Source: an uncultured bacterium (GTDB taxonomy: Bacteria; Bacillota; Clostridia; Oscillospirales; Acutalibacteraceae). From it: a stretch of 64,000 nucleotides of DNA. A program made the translations under genes and the position numbers. The notes beneath the pieces are model-generated. The model saw only the letters and a list, made by a program, of their open reading frames with translations, searched no databases and was not told where the DNA came from. Where the stretch lies: assembly GCA_905215055.1 (NCBI GenBank), contig CAJMOH010000008.1, forward strand, positions 6,417 to 70,416. The letters are read 5' to 3'. Of the stretch, positions 8,367 to 17,779 are shown one piece after another; position 1 is the first letter of the stretch; every line of letters starts with the position of its first letter.

Positions 8367-8903
8367 TTACGCGGCCAACCGGTCCAAAGCCTTGCTGTGC
8401 TGGAGAAGCATGATGAAAGGCAGACCCAGCACATAGCAGACCACCAGCTCTCCAATTCCCACGCTGAGCGCGGAGGCCCCAAAGGCAGCAGCCGTGAAGT
8501 TTCCCAAGCCGAAGGTTCCCGCTTCGGAGAGGCAGGCCAGCTCAAAGCCCACAATCACCACATTGGTGATAACCGGAGGCAGCGGCGCCAAAACAGGCAG
8601 GCCTTTTATCTTCACATCCTTTACCAAATAGGTGGCCAAAGCAGCCAGCAGGGTGGCAAGGGGACCAAAAATCCAGTCCACCACGCCCAGAGGGCTGCCC
8701 AGGTTGGCGATGACACAGCCCAGGGTCAGGCCTGGGATCGCGGCGGGGGTAAACACCGGCAGCACGGTCAACGCCTCTGAAAAGCGAAACTGCACAGGAC
8801 CATAGGCCAAGTTTACTGCCGCGGCCACATAGGTCAGGACAGCGTAAAGCGCCGCGATCACAGCGCCCAGCGCCAGAAAGCGGACTTTTTTGGAAGTGCT
8901 CAT
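8367..8903 (-). CDS. queT: QueT family transporter (queuosine precursor uptake, ECF S component)
   Basis: A 178-residue hydrophobic protein with about five to six membrane segments. It starts VRFLALGAVIAALYAVLTYVA and contains GPVQFRFSEALTVLPVFTPAAIPGLTLGCVIANLGSP and VDWIFGPLATLLAAL, which are marks of the QueT family (formerly DUF988). These substrate-binding components of energy-coupling-factor transporters import a queuosine precursor such as preQ1. The ATG at 8903 is 10 bases from the AGGAGG site; the TTG at 8909 would be too close. A preQ1-I riboswitch directly upstream supports the substrate. Confidence 0.88.
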   Translation of the reverse strand: MSTSKKVRFLALGAVIAALYAVLTYVAAAVNLAYGPVQFRFSEALTVLPVFTPAAIPGLTLGCVIANLGSPLGVVDWIFGPLATLLAALATYLVKDVKIKGLPVLAPLPPVITNVVIVGFELACLSEAGTFGLGNFTAAAFGASALSVGIGELVVCYVLGLPFIMLLQHSKALDRLAA

Positions 8904-8913
8904 ATTCAATTTT

Positions 8914-8953
8914 CCTCCTAGTATTTTTTTAGGTCAGGATGTCGCGACTGACC
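8914..8953 (-). promoter_or_regulatory. preQ1-I riboswitch controlling queT translation
   Basis: On the minus strand GGUCAG (8953-8948) and CUGACC (8937-8932) form a 6-bp stem around a 10-nt loop, UCGCGACAUC. An A-rich tail follows, leading straight into AGGAGG (8919-8914). The loop length, its UCGC start and its terminal C match the known class I preQ1 aptamer of Thermoanaerobacter, recalled from the literature. Overlap of the tail with the Shine-Dalgarno site implies translational control. Confidence 0.8.
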
Positions 8954-9025
8954 GCAGGGATACCTGCATGTGATAGGATACTCTCTTTTCTTATAAAAAG
9001 CAAGTAAAACTTCTGTAATTTCCGC

Positions 9026-9054
9026 TTGCGATTTTCAGAGAGAGGGCGTATAAT
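9026..9054 (+). promoter_or_regulatory. Promoter of tRNA-Leu
   Basis: TTGCGA (9026-9031) and TATAAT (9049-9054) lie 17 bp apart, with the tRNA starting at 9077. Confidence 0.7.
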
Positions 9055-9076
9055 AAAAAAGCTATGTTTCTGCCCT

Positions 9077-9160
9077 GCGGGTATGGCGGAATTGGCAGAC
9101 GCGCCAGATTTAGGTTCTGGTGGGCTTCCCGTGCAGGTTCAAGTCCTGTTACCCGCACCA
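9077..9160 (+). tRNA. tRNA-Leu (anticodon UAG)
   Basis: An 84-nt cloverleaf with encoded CCA. The acceptor GCGGGTA pairs with TACCCGC. The anticodon stem CCAGA/TCTGG closes loop TTTAGGT, giving anticodon UAG. A long variable arm (TGGGCTTCCCGT) and the T-loop GTTCAAGTC fit a class II leucine tRNA. The last nine bases of the tRNA plus flank, CGCACCATA, are repeated at the far end of the integrated element. Confidence 0.97.
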
Positions 9161-9162
9161 TA
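9154..9162 (+). other. attL core of the integrated element (CGCACCATA)
   Basis: The 9-bp sequence spans the CCA end of tRNA-Leu and recurs at 52789-52797. Eight bases further in, CCATAAGGGGC (9171-9181) is the inverted copy of GCCCCTTATGG (52773-52783). Serine recombinase sites have this form: short core, inverted arms. Confidence 0.75.
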
Positions 9163-9166
9163 GTGG

Positions 9167-9209
9167 ATACCCATAAGGGGCCTGAGCTCCTATGGGTATT
9201 TTCTTTTTT
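9167..9209 (+). terminator. Terminator behind tRNA-Leu, formed by the element's left end
   Basis: ATACCCATA (9167-9175) pairs with TATGGGTAT (9191-9199), followed by TTTTCTTTTTT. The left arm overlaps the element's inverted end repeat, so the element brings its own stop for the tRNA transcript. Confidence 0.8.
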
Positions 9210-9308
9210 ATGTAAGGAAGACGCTGTTAACACAGCATCTTCCCCGAGTATGGCTTAGCGCTGCTTCGCATCTCTAAGCCAAACATCGAGCCGTGCTACC
9301 AAAAAATT
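9210..9308. other. Non-coding left end of the element with two dyads
   Basis: This stretch between the tRNA terminator and the recombinase stop holds an imperfect dyad (GAAGACGCTGT against ACAGCATCTTC, 9217-9242). It also holds a perfect GGCTTAG/CTAAGCC stem (9252-9280). No gene is seen. The hairpins may end recombinase transcription or serve as accessory recombination sites. Confidence 0.45.
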
Positions 9309-11267
<1,959 letters not shown>

Positions 11268-11271
<4 letters not shown>

Positions 11272-11816
11272 GCTCCCTCCTTCCGTCCATATACCCGGTA
11301 CTCATACCCATACCGCTGTCCACAGAAGGTACACAAATCTTTCACGAGAGAAACGGCGTCCACCCGTTTAAGGGTGTGCTCCCCATCCCAGCAGAAGGCC
11401 TCGGCACAGGAGGGGCATAAGGTCATGGTCAAAGCCGACTTATGGATTTTCTCCTTGCGTTTCTTGGGCGGCCTTCGCAAGCCGAAGCTGACTGCCAAGG
11501 CGTAATCCAGCTGCTGGAGTTCCTTTTGGGTCAGCCGACCTACATACTCTCCCAAGCGCTGCTTGTCCAGGGTGCGGATCTGCTCGCACAGCACCAGGGA
11601 CGGCATCTGGGTAAAACCCTTCAAGACGAAATGGGTGGGCAGCTTCGCTTTGGTGTTCCCCTTGCTGGTCATAGCCGCCACGATCACGGTGGGGCTGTAA
11701 TGGTTGCCGGTATCATTCTGGACGATGACCACCGGCCGGGAGCCGCCCTGCTCTGAGCCAACGCCCTGGCCCAAGTCCGCCATGTACACATCGCCGCGAT
11801 AATATGTCTTTTTCAC
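11268..11816 (-). CDS. PemK/MazF-like toxin with C-terminal zinc-ribbon extension
   Basis: The 182-residue protein begins with a PemK/MazF fold: YYRGDVYMADLGQGVGSEQGG, SRPVVIVQNDTGN, SPTVIVAAMTSK, and LPSLVLCEQIRTLDKQRL. MazF proteins are sequence-specific endoribonucleases. From about residue 120 it carries an unusual basic segment and two CxxC pairs (CPSC, CTFC) that look like a zinc ribbon. The GTG at 11816 is 10 bases from AGGAGG; the TTG at 11825 is too close. No antitoxin gene is adjacent, so it may be regulatory rather than a classic toxin. It is coupled to tnpW. Confidence 0.82.
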
Positions 11817-11864
11817 TGAAATCAATCCTCCTTCAACGTATTGGCAGCCTTGCCGCCTATGTAA

Positions 11865-11927
11865 GGTAAATGCCGCTGGCGCGGCATTTACCCAGAGAAT
11901 CGTGAAAAACGTTTTCCAGCGATTCTC
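11865..11927. repeat. Two tandem perfect hairpins between the SLH gene and the PemK-like gene
   Basis: GGTAAATGCCGC (11865-11876) pairs with GCGGCATTTACC (11881-11892) around 4 nt. GAGAATCG (11895-11902) pairs with CGATTCTC (11920-11927) around 17 nt. No T tract follows on either strand. Possible roles are transcript processing, stability or pausing. Confidence 0.55.
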
Positions 11928-11974
11928 CCCAGCGAGCTAAAGACTTAGCCGCTTACCAAATGAGAGGAAAAAAG

Positions 11975-14533
11975 TCACGCCGCCCACACTTCATGCTCCC
12001 CGGTGCAGTCAGCATCGTGGGCGTTGGCAGCCTCCATGACGTGTCCATAGCCCCAGTAGGAGGGCAGCACGTCCGGGAAGGTGATAAGGCTGCCGGTATT
12101 CTGGTTGACATACTCCATGTCCACTTCCCGTCCCAGCAGCCCGTTGACCACCGCGGCTGCTTCGGCCCGGAGGATGGAGTTTTCCCCCCGGAAAGAGCCG
12201 TCCTCGTAGCCGGAAATCCAGCCACGGAGGGCAGCCTCTTCGATAAACTTCGCCGCCCAGTAGCCGGGGGCGATGTCGTTGAATTGGGCGTACTCTTCCT
12301 TTAGCTCCTCGTCGCCGCCATCGTAGACATTGAAGAACTTCACAGCCATGGCGGTGAACTCGGCTCGGGTGATGGGCTCTTCTGGGGCGAATTTGTTGTC
12401 CCCCACTCCGGAGATGATGTCATACTGGTCAAGAAACCACACATGGCCTGAATACCAGGCGTTGGCGGGAATGTCGGAAAATCCAGCGTCCGCCACGGTA
12501 TGGATGTCCACATCCTTCTGCTGGGACAGCAGGTTGGAGAACAGGGCCGCAGCCTCCGCCCGGGTGATTTCCCCCTGTGGCCGGAAAGTGCCGTCCGGGT
12601 AGCCCACCATAAAATAGGGGTGTTCCTCATAGCCCAGCTTGGGGATGGTCTCCGTGTCCAGGATCTCCCCACAGTCCACGCACTCCTGGTGCTTGCTGCC
12701 TTCCTCATCGGCGGTGGGTTCCTTGTCCACGATCCAGTCGCCGGGAGTGTGGCCTTTGGGAAGCTCCAAGATGGCCCCGCAAACCGTGCAGATTTGGGGT
12801 TCCGTGCAGGTGGCCTCGGGGCCAGGAGTGTGTCCGATGGCGTCCTGGGCCTCCAGACGGGTCAGGCCACAGCGGGTGCAGATGTACTGGATGACCCCCG
12901 CGCCGTCACAGGTGGGGCTGGTGATCTCCTTCCCCTCATCCCAGGCGTGGCCCAGGGGGTCGGTGTAGTCGGTGATGAAGCTGGAACCGCAGCCCTCGCA
13001 GATATGCAAGGTGCTGCTACCCGTTTCGCAGCCCGGCTCGGTGATCCGAGCTTCATAGTTGTGGGGCAATGCGTCTGTCAGGTTGGTGATGTGGCGGTCA
13101 CCGCAGACAGAGCACTCTTTGACTGTGTAACCGGGGCTGGTGCAGCTGGCCTCCACAGTGAAGGTCTCATACTGATGCTCCCCCTTGGGGGTGTCAATTT
13201 CCTTCACGATGCCGCAGCGCTGGCAGATCTCCAAGGTCTTGCCGGGAGTCTCGCAGGTGGCGTCCCGGATGACTACGCTTTGCCACGCGTGGCCCAGGGA
13301 GTCCACATAGTCGATCTTCTCCACCTGGCCGCAGTTGACGCAGACCCGCCGGGTGTAGCCCAGGGACGTGCAGGTGGGTTCCACCTTTTCCAGCTCCACC
13401 CAGTTGTGGCCCTCGGCGCAGGAATTTTGACAGCAGTTGCCACCACAGCTGGGATTTTGACAGTCGCAGTTGGGGTTGCCGCAGCCGCAGGTGCAGCCCG
13501 AACCATCGTTGTTGCCGCCGCTGGCGTCCACCAGGCGGACGTAGGCCACCCCATCCTCCACCATGTTCACGTCATCGTAGGTGTAGGTGATTTGGTAGTA
13601 CACGGGGTGGCTGCCCGCCTCGGTGTAGTTGGGGGCACTGGTGAGGGTACAGGTTTCCGCGCTCTCCCCATAGCGGATTTGGGTAGTGACGCCGGCCTCC
13701 GAGAGGTCGGAAACGGTGATGGTGTGGGGCTGGCCGTCCACCACACCCTCGTAGTTGGCCACCACGGATTTCGCCAACACATACTGGGTCTTGCCGTACT
13801 CACAATCCTGGCAGTTGTCCATCACCACAAACCGGTCATGGGCCAGCTCCGGGCGAATGGCTTCTTCCAGGGCGTGGGGCTCCGTCACCGTGTTGGTGGT
13901 TTTGGTGGTGCCGAAACAGAAGCCGCAGTACTTGGCCTGGGTCACGGTTTTGATATGCCGATCGCTGTCCAGATATTCCCAAGTGGTTTCCGTAGGGCCG
14001 GTCTGCTGCTCAAAGCTGGAAGCGCAGTCGTAGAGGATGTACACGTCCCGGTCGTAGCAGTGGTCGCTGAGGGGATAGTTGGTGTTGATCCGCCCGCACC
14101 GCAGGCACATGGATTTGCTCCAATGATAACCGGTGTAGATGCCGCCATCGTTGGGGGACTGGTAGTTCACATTGGCGGTGTCCCCGGTGGTGGTGTAGCC
14201 ATCCGAGTAACCGATGTTCCGCACAGCGCCTGACACACCGGTAGAGGTGTACTCCGGCACCCGGTAGGTGATGCAGGCGGTGTAGACATAGGGCTGGGTG
14301 ACGCTGCCGTTTTGCTCCTCGGTGCAGTACCGGCACCACATGGTGCCGTAGGTGCGGGTGGCGTTCTGGGTGAAGGTGTCGGCCCGGGAGCCGCCCTCCA
14401 GCCAGTGCTCCGTGGGGTCGTGGTAGATGTTTTCCTGGCTGGCGGCGCTGGCGGAGAGGGGGATCATCCCCAGGGCCAAGGTCAAGGCCAGGAGCAGGGC
14501 CAAAAGCCGTCTTGGTTTTGTGTTCTTTTTCAT
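11975..14533 (-). CDS. Secreted SLH-domain surface protein with cysteine-rich repeats
   Basis: An 852-residue precursor with a Sec signal peptide (LLALLLALTLALGMIPLSASA). A Cys-rich knot with nine Cys in about 26 residues (CTCGCGNPNC, CDCQNPSCGGNCC) lies near residue 350. Then come about seven units of roughly 50 residues of the form GHxW...TC...G...CxxCG. At the C terminus are three SLH-type motifs (YPDGTFRPQGEITRAEAAAL, NKFAPEEPITRAEFTAM, ILRAEAAAVVNGLLGR). SLH domains bind pyruvylated wall polymers, so this protein sits on the cell surface. Possible roles are mating-pair contact or metal binding; neither is shown. The ATG at 14533 suits the AAGGAGG site. Confidence 0.88.
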   Translation of the reverse strand: MKKNTKPRRLLALLLALTLALGMIPLSASAASQENIYHDPTEHWLEGGSRADTFTQNATRTYGTMWCRYCTEEQNGSVTQPYVYTACITYRVPEYTSTGVSGAVRNIGYSDGYTTTGDTANVNYQSPNDGGIYTGYHWSKSMCLRCGRINTNYPLSDHCYDRDVYILYDCASSFEQQTGPTETTWEYLDSDRHIKTVTQAKYCGFCFGTTKTTNTVTEPHALEEAIRPELAHDRFVVMDNCQDCEYGKTQYVLAKSVVANYEGVVDGQPHTITVSDLSEAGVTTQIRYGESAETCTLTSAPNYTEAGSHPVYYQITYTYDDVNMVEDGVAYVRLVDASGGNNDGSGCTCGCGNPNCDCQNPSCGGNCCQNSCAEGHNWVELEKVEPTCTSLGYTRRVCVNCGQVEKIDYVDSLGHAWQSVVIRDATCETPGKTLEICQRCGIVKEIDTPKGEHQYETFTVEASCTSPGYTVKECSVCGDRHITNLTDALPHNYEARITEPGCETGSSTLHICEGCGSSFITDYTDPLGHAWDEGKEITSPTCDGAGVIQYICTRCGLTRLEAQDAIGHTPGPEATCTEPQICTVCGAILELPKGHTPGDWIVDKEPTADEEGSKHQECVDCGEILDTETIPKLGYEEHPYFMVGYPDGTFRPQGEITRAEAAALFSNLLSQQKDVDIHTVADAGFSDIPANAWYSGHVWFLDQYDIISGVGDNKFAPEEPITRAEFTAMAVKFFNVYDGGDEELKEEYAQFNDIAPGYWAAKFIEEAALRGWISGYEDGSFRGENSILRAEAAAVVNGLLGREVDMEYVNQNTGSLITFPDVLPSYWGYGHVMEAANAHDADCTGEHEVWAA

Positions 14534-14559
14534 GTGCACTGTTCCTCCTTTGAGAGTGG

Positions 14560-15140
14560 GATTGATGGCGTGTGGAAATTATTGGGGAGAATCCCGGGCG
14601 TGCATAGGCTTGTCCTCCTTTGGGTGGTATTCTAGGGAATTTATGTAGGGGCCTCACCCGCTGGGCAGCGTAGGCGGATTGCCGTAAAAGCATAGACCTC
14701 TCCCAGCGGGTGAAACCTTTTTATGAGAATACAGCCCTATTTGCCCCCGGCGTCCCGGGCTGTAAAGGGACTTCATCGCGGCGGCTGGCGGCTTGCCCAG
14801 CTCCTCGGGAGTCAAAGGTGGAATCCCACTTGACGTCCCCCGGCATTTCCTTCCGGCTGCCCCCAAGGGGTGCGACGGCTCACCGGGGTTTCCCCGGCTT
14901 CAACGCTCGGCCTATGGCTGGGCAGAAGGTTCATTCCCACACTGCGGATCATCGCCCTGCCGGGTGCCGCCCGGCAGCTCCAGAGCGTCCTTCTCGCTCC
15001 CTCCCCTTGGGGAGATCTTGGCGGGACCTCTGGATTGGCTTTGGCTCCTCACCCCGCAGCGGGTGTGGACCGGATGAAGTGCGTATTTGGTTTTCAAGGT
15101 ACAAAAGGAATGGGTGAAAGGATTTTCTCCCTTCACCCAC
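14560..15140 (-). ncRNA. Candidate structured RNA or long leader between the sigma-like gene and the SLH gene
   Basis: About 600 bp without a credible gene. On the minus strand there are many GC-rich perfect hairpins: CTGCCGGG/CCCGGCAG, CTCCCC/GGGGAG, CCGGGG-AAA-CCCCGG, CACCC/GGGTG and TACAGCCC/GGGCTGTA (14730-14764). CACCCGCTGGG/CCCAGCGGGTG (14655-14712) is 11 bp long and perfect. The last stem ends about 120 nt before the SLH start. I recognise no known RNA family. It could be the long 5' leader of the SLH mRNA, an independent RNA, or element sequence of another kind. Confidence 0.4.
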
Positions 15141-15170
15141 TACCTCACTTAAGGGCCCAAAATGCAACCC

Positions 15171-15638
15171 TCATTTGAAATATTTTTGAATTTTTTTCAA
15201 AGCTGCCGCCACGGACTTCTCCACAGCATGCCGGGAGCATTTTTCCTTTCTAGCGATTTCCTCAAAGGTAAGCTCCCGCACTGTATACAAGATGAGGCGC
15301 CTCCGTTGGGTTGGGGAAAGCCCCGCCAACGCCGGGCGGAGAAATACCCGGTTCTCCACCTGCTGTTCCTCTTTGGAATCTGCGTTTAGAAACAAAATAT
15401 GTTCCACCAGTTTTCCGTTTAGTTCTTCCTCTGACCAGTGCCGGTCCACCTTGTTCAGGTGGGACAGATCCTCTAGCTCAAACCGGTCAAACAGCTGATA
15501 GAGTTGCGGTGGAATTTCCAACTCATGAAATTTCCTTTCCCCATCGAAAAAAGAAAGATGGCAGCTGCCATCTTCCTCCTTCCAGATCGTATAGGGATTG
15601 TCTTTGTCGTGCCTTCTTTTGGGATGGATCTTTTCCAT
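15171..15638 (-). CDS. Sigma-70-like factor of the conjugative element
   Basis: A 155-residue protein. The N-terminal half (YTIWKEEDGSCHLSFFDGERK, ELEDLSHLNKVDRHWSEEEL) and the C-terminal region-4-like helix-turn-helix (LAGLSPTQRRRLILYTVREL, FEEIARKEKCSRHAVEKSV) match small sigma-70-like proteins common in Firmicutes conjugative elements. It could direct RNA polymerase or act as a DNA-binding regulator of element genes; region 2 is not evident. I chose the ATG at 15638 with GGAGG eight bases upstream; an upstream ATG at 15677 has no good site. It lies just after the cargo terminator. Confidence 0.8.
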   Translation of the reverse strand: MEKIHPKRRHDKDNPYTIWKEEDGSCHLSFFDGERKFHELEIPPQLYQLFDRFELEDLSHLNKVDRHWSEEELNGKLVEHILFLNADSKEEQQVENRVFLRPALAGLSPTQRRRLILYTVRELTFEEIARKEKCSRHAVEKSVAAALKKIQKYFK

Positions 15639-15721
15639 GCCTTTTTCCTCCGTTTCGATGGATTTTTTGAGTTCCATCCAAACGGGTGGGGCACGGGAAT
15701 GGTAAGGAAAGAGAAAAAAAG

Positions 15722-15772
15722 CGAAAAAAATAGCCCGCCCTCTGTCCCAAAACTGGCAGACAGAGGGCGGGC
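15722..15772 (-). terminator. Terminator at the end of the catabolic cargo
   Basis: GCCCGCCCTCTGTC (15733-15746) and GACAGAGGGCGGGC (15759-15772) form a perfect 14-bp stem followed on the minus strand by TATTTTTTTCGCTTTTTTT. It closes the transcript of the rhamnosidase gene 33 bp upstream. Confidence 0.92.
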
Positions 15773-15804
15773 ACTTATTCCATTTGAGAAATATTGTATA
15801 GCGA

Positions 15805-17760
15805 TTAGGTGGGTGTTCCCCCTTGGAAGGAAGTTTCCAGGTTCCCGTCCTTTAAGACGATACGCACCACGCCATCCCCCACAGGCACCTGGCAGTCCAG
15901 TTCCCGGAAAAACCGGGTGACGGGCTTCACCTCATAGGTCTTATACCCTGGGGCGGTGGGCCGTACTCCGAGAAAATACTTTCCAAGCAGGTAGACGGGG
16001 CTGGCTCCCCAGGCGTGGCACAGGCTCTTGCCGAAAGGATCGCCGTACATGGCGTACTGTTCGGGGGCCTGCTGGCTGGGATCAAACTCCTCCCAGAAGG
16101 TAACCGCTCCCCGCTCCAGCATGCCGCCCCAGTAGGACTTGATCCGCTCCATCACCTGGTCCAGATACCCCAGCCGGCACAGGGCGTCCAGCTGGAAGAA
16201 TTGGAAATACGGCGTGGTGATCTGGGGCACTTGGGGATTGAGCAGAACGTTTTTGGCGATGCTCTCCTTCTGCTTCTGGCTGGCCACATCGAACACCACG
16301 GCAAAGATGTTGGCGTGGCGGGTGACGTGGTTTTTCCCGGACTCGTAGGAGTCGATGTAGGCGCCCAGTTCCTCCGACCAAAAATAGCGGTTGAGGTTTT
16401 CCTTCAGCTCCTTGGCCTTCCGGGCGTATTCAGCGCCATCCCGGCCGGTGAGATGGCACAGCTGGGCCATGGTTTCCAGGGCCTTGACGAAGAGCACCTG
16501 CTCCGCCGCCACCGGGCCGGTTTTGTCGATGTCGGCCCAGTCGATGAACGTCCAATCTTGAGGCCGGCCAACGATGAAGCCCTGCTCCTGAGTCTGGCTC
16601 AGGCACAGATCCATCAAGTCCTCCACCTTGGGGAAGATCTCCTGGATGAACGCCAGATCCCCGGTCATCTGGTACTGGTGCTCCACCCCCAGCACCCACA
16701 GCAGGGAGTAATCCACGATGGTGTTCAGGTGCTGCTGGATACCCAGGTTCCCCCGCAGGCCCAGGAGGGTGCGCTTGTTGATCTCCGGGTCGAAAAAGAC
16801 GTAGGGGTTTACCACATAGCTTTGGTAGGCGTCCCCAGCCCAGACCCACCGGTCACGCTTCACGCCGTCCAGGAAGAACAGGCCGCTGCACTGGCGGAAG
16901 GTCTCCACGGACACATCGAAAATCCGATTGAGCAGCTCGACATCGCAGTGGAACTTGGCCTTCACGGGGATGTCCACATAGGTGTGGACAGCGGTGAGGG
17001 GCACCTCCCCTGGCTTCACACCGGGGATAAACAGATACCGGAAGGCCCGGCGGCGGGGCCTGGTGGCGGTGGTGGCGTGCTCTTCCTTGTAGTAGCACCA
17101 ACGCTCGTCCAAAGCCTCCAGGTCGGACTCGCCATAGCAGAGGGTGACCGGCTTTTCGGATACCAGCTTCACCGTGCCGTTGACAAGCCGCCCGAAGTCG
17201 TAGAGGGTGCCGGGATTCCCCTGGGCGCTGGTGGACGCTTTTTCGGACACAGGCTCACACTCTTTTTCCCGATAGGGGATGTCATCCGGGGACAGCTCCC
17301 GCTTGCTGTACAAAGGCGACCACCCGGGGAGAACCGGAGGTGTTTGATGGGAGATCTCGGGGGAGGTGGGGTAGTTGGTCACCCGCCAGGTGGTGTCGGA
17401 GCGGATCACATCCCCCTCCACATACAGGGCGGGCAGGCCGGTCATGTTGCCCACCAAGGAGCTGAACTCCACCTTCCCCGGGCCGCAGGTGATCTTTTGC
17501 CCAAAGGGGTGCTTTTGCCCGTTCACCTCCATATAGCCCACCCCGTTGGCGTAGGGGGTAAAGGACGTTTTTTCGGACAGTTCCGCCGTTTTAGTAAACA
17601 GGACGCTTTTATTCCAATCGTCCATGTGCCAGTAGGCGGGCCAGTCGAAGCCCCGCTCCTCCCGGCTGAAATTCTGTTTCATGCAGTGGTAGATCTCCAT
17701 GTCCCCCGGGTACCACAGCCAGCGGGGGCCTTCCTGGGTGCTTTTTTCCATGGAATCCAT
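15805..17760 (-). CDS. Alpha-L-rhamnosidase-like glycoside hydrolase (GH78 type)
   Basis: A 651-residue protein without a signal peptide, thus probably cytoplasmic. N-terminal beta domains (about 1-270) precede an (alpha/alpha)6 barrel. The catalytic motif DGVKRDRWVWAGD lies near residue 300, equivalent to the DCPQRDERLGW region of GH78 with its acidic general acid. Further marks are HLNTIVDYSLLWVLGVEHQYQMTG, WTFIDWADID and the C-terminal SLCHAWGASPVYLLGKYFLG with a beta-sandwich tail. It would release terminal rhamnose from glycosides. It is the last gene of the cargo cluster. The ATG has GGGAGGAG at a proper distance. A related 6-deoxysugar specificity cannot be excluded. Confidence 0.85.
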   Translation of the reverse strand: MDSMEKSTQEGPRWLWYPGDMEIYHCMKQNFSREERGFDWPAYWHMDDWNKSVLFTKTAELSEKTSFTPYANGVGYMEVNGQKHPFGQKITCGPGKVEFSSLVGNMTGLPALYVEGDVIRSDTTWRVTNYPTSPEISHQTPPVLPGWSPLYSKRELSPDDIPYREKECEPVSEKASTSAQGNPGTLYDFGRLVNGTVKLVSEKPVTLCYGESDLEALDERWCYYKEEHATTATRPRRRAFRYLFIPGVKPGEVPLTAVHTYVDIPVKAKFHCDVELLNRIFDVSVETFRQCSGLFFLDGVKRDRWVWAGDAYQSYVVNPYVFFDPEINKRTLLGLRGNLGIQQHLNTIVDYSLLWVLGVEHQYQMTGDLAFIQEIFPKVEDLMDLCLSQTQEQGFIVGRPQDWTFIDWADIDKTGPVAAEQVLFVKALETMAQLCHLTGRDGAEYARKAKELKENLNRYFWSEELGAYIDSYESGKNHVTRHANIFAVVFDVASQKQKESIAKNVLLNPQVPQITTPYFQFFQLDALCRLGYLDQVMERIKSYWGGMLERGAVTFWEEFDPSQQAPEQYAMYGDPFGKSLCHAWGASPVYLLGKYFLGVRPTAPGYKTYEVKPVTRFFRELDCQVPVGDGVVRIVLKDGNLETSFQGGTPT

Positions 17761-17779
17761 AAAAACTCCTCCCTAGTTG

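Noticed and set aside
9077..9308. Tyrosine-recombinase type tRNA insertion
   Set aside because: The only recombinase is of the serine type, and the repeat at the tRNA end is just 9 bp, shorter than usual for tyrosine integrases.
12500..14233. 577-codon open frame on the plus strand
   Set aside because: It is antisense to the repeats of the SLH protein; the regular pattern reflects those repeats.
14654..14866. 70-codon minus-strand frame in the hairpin-rich region
   Set aside because: It has no ribosome site and its residues follow the stem sequences; a structured RNA explains it better.
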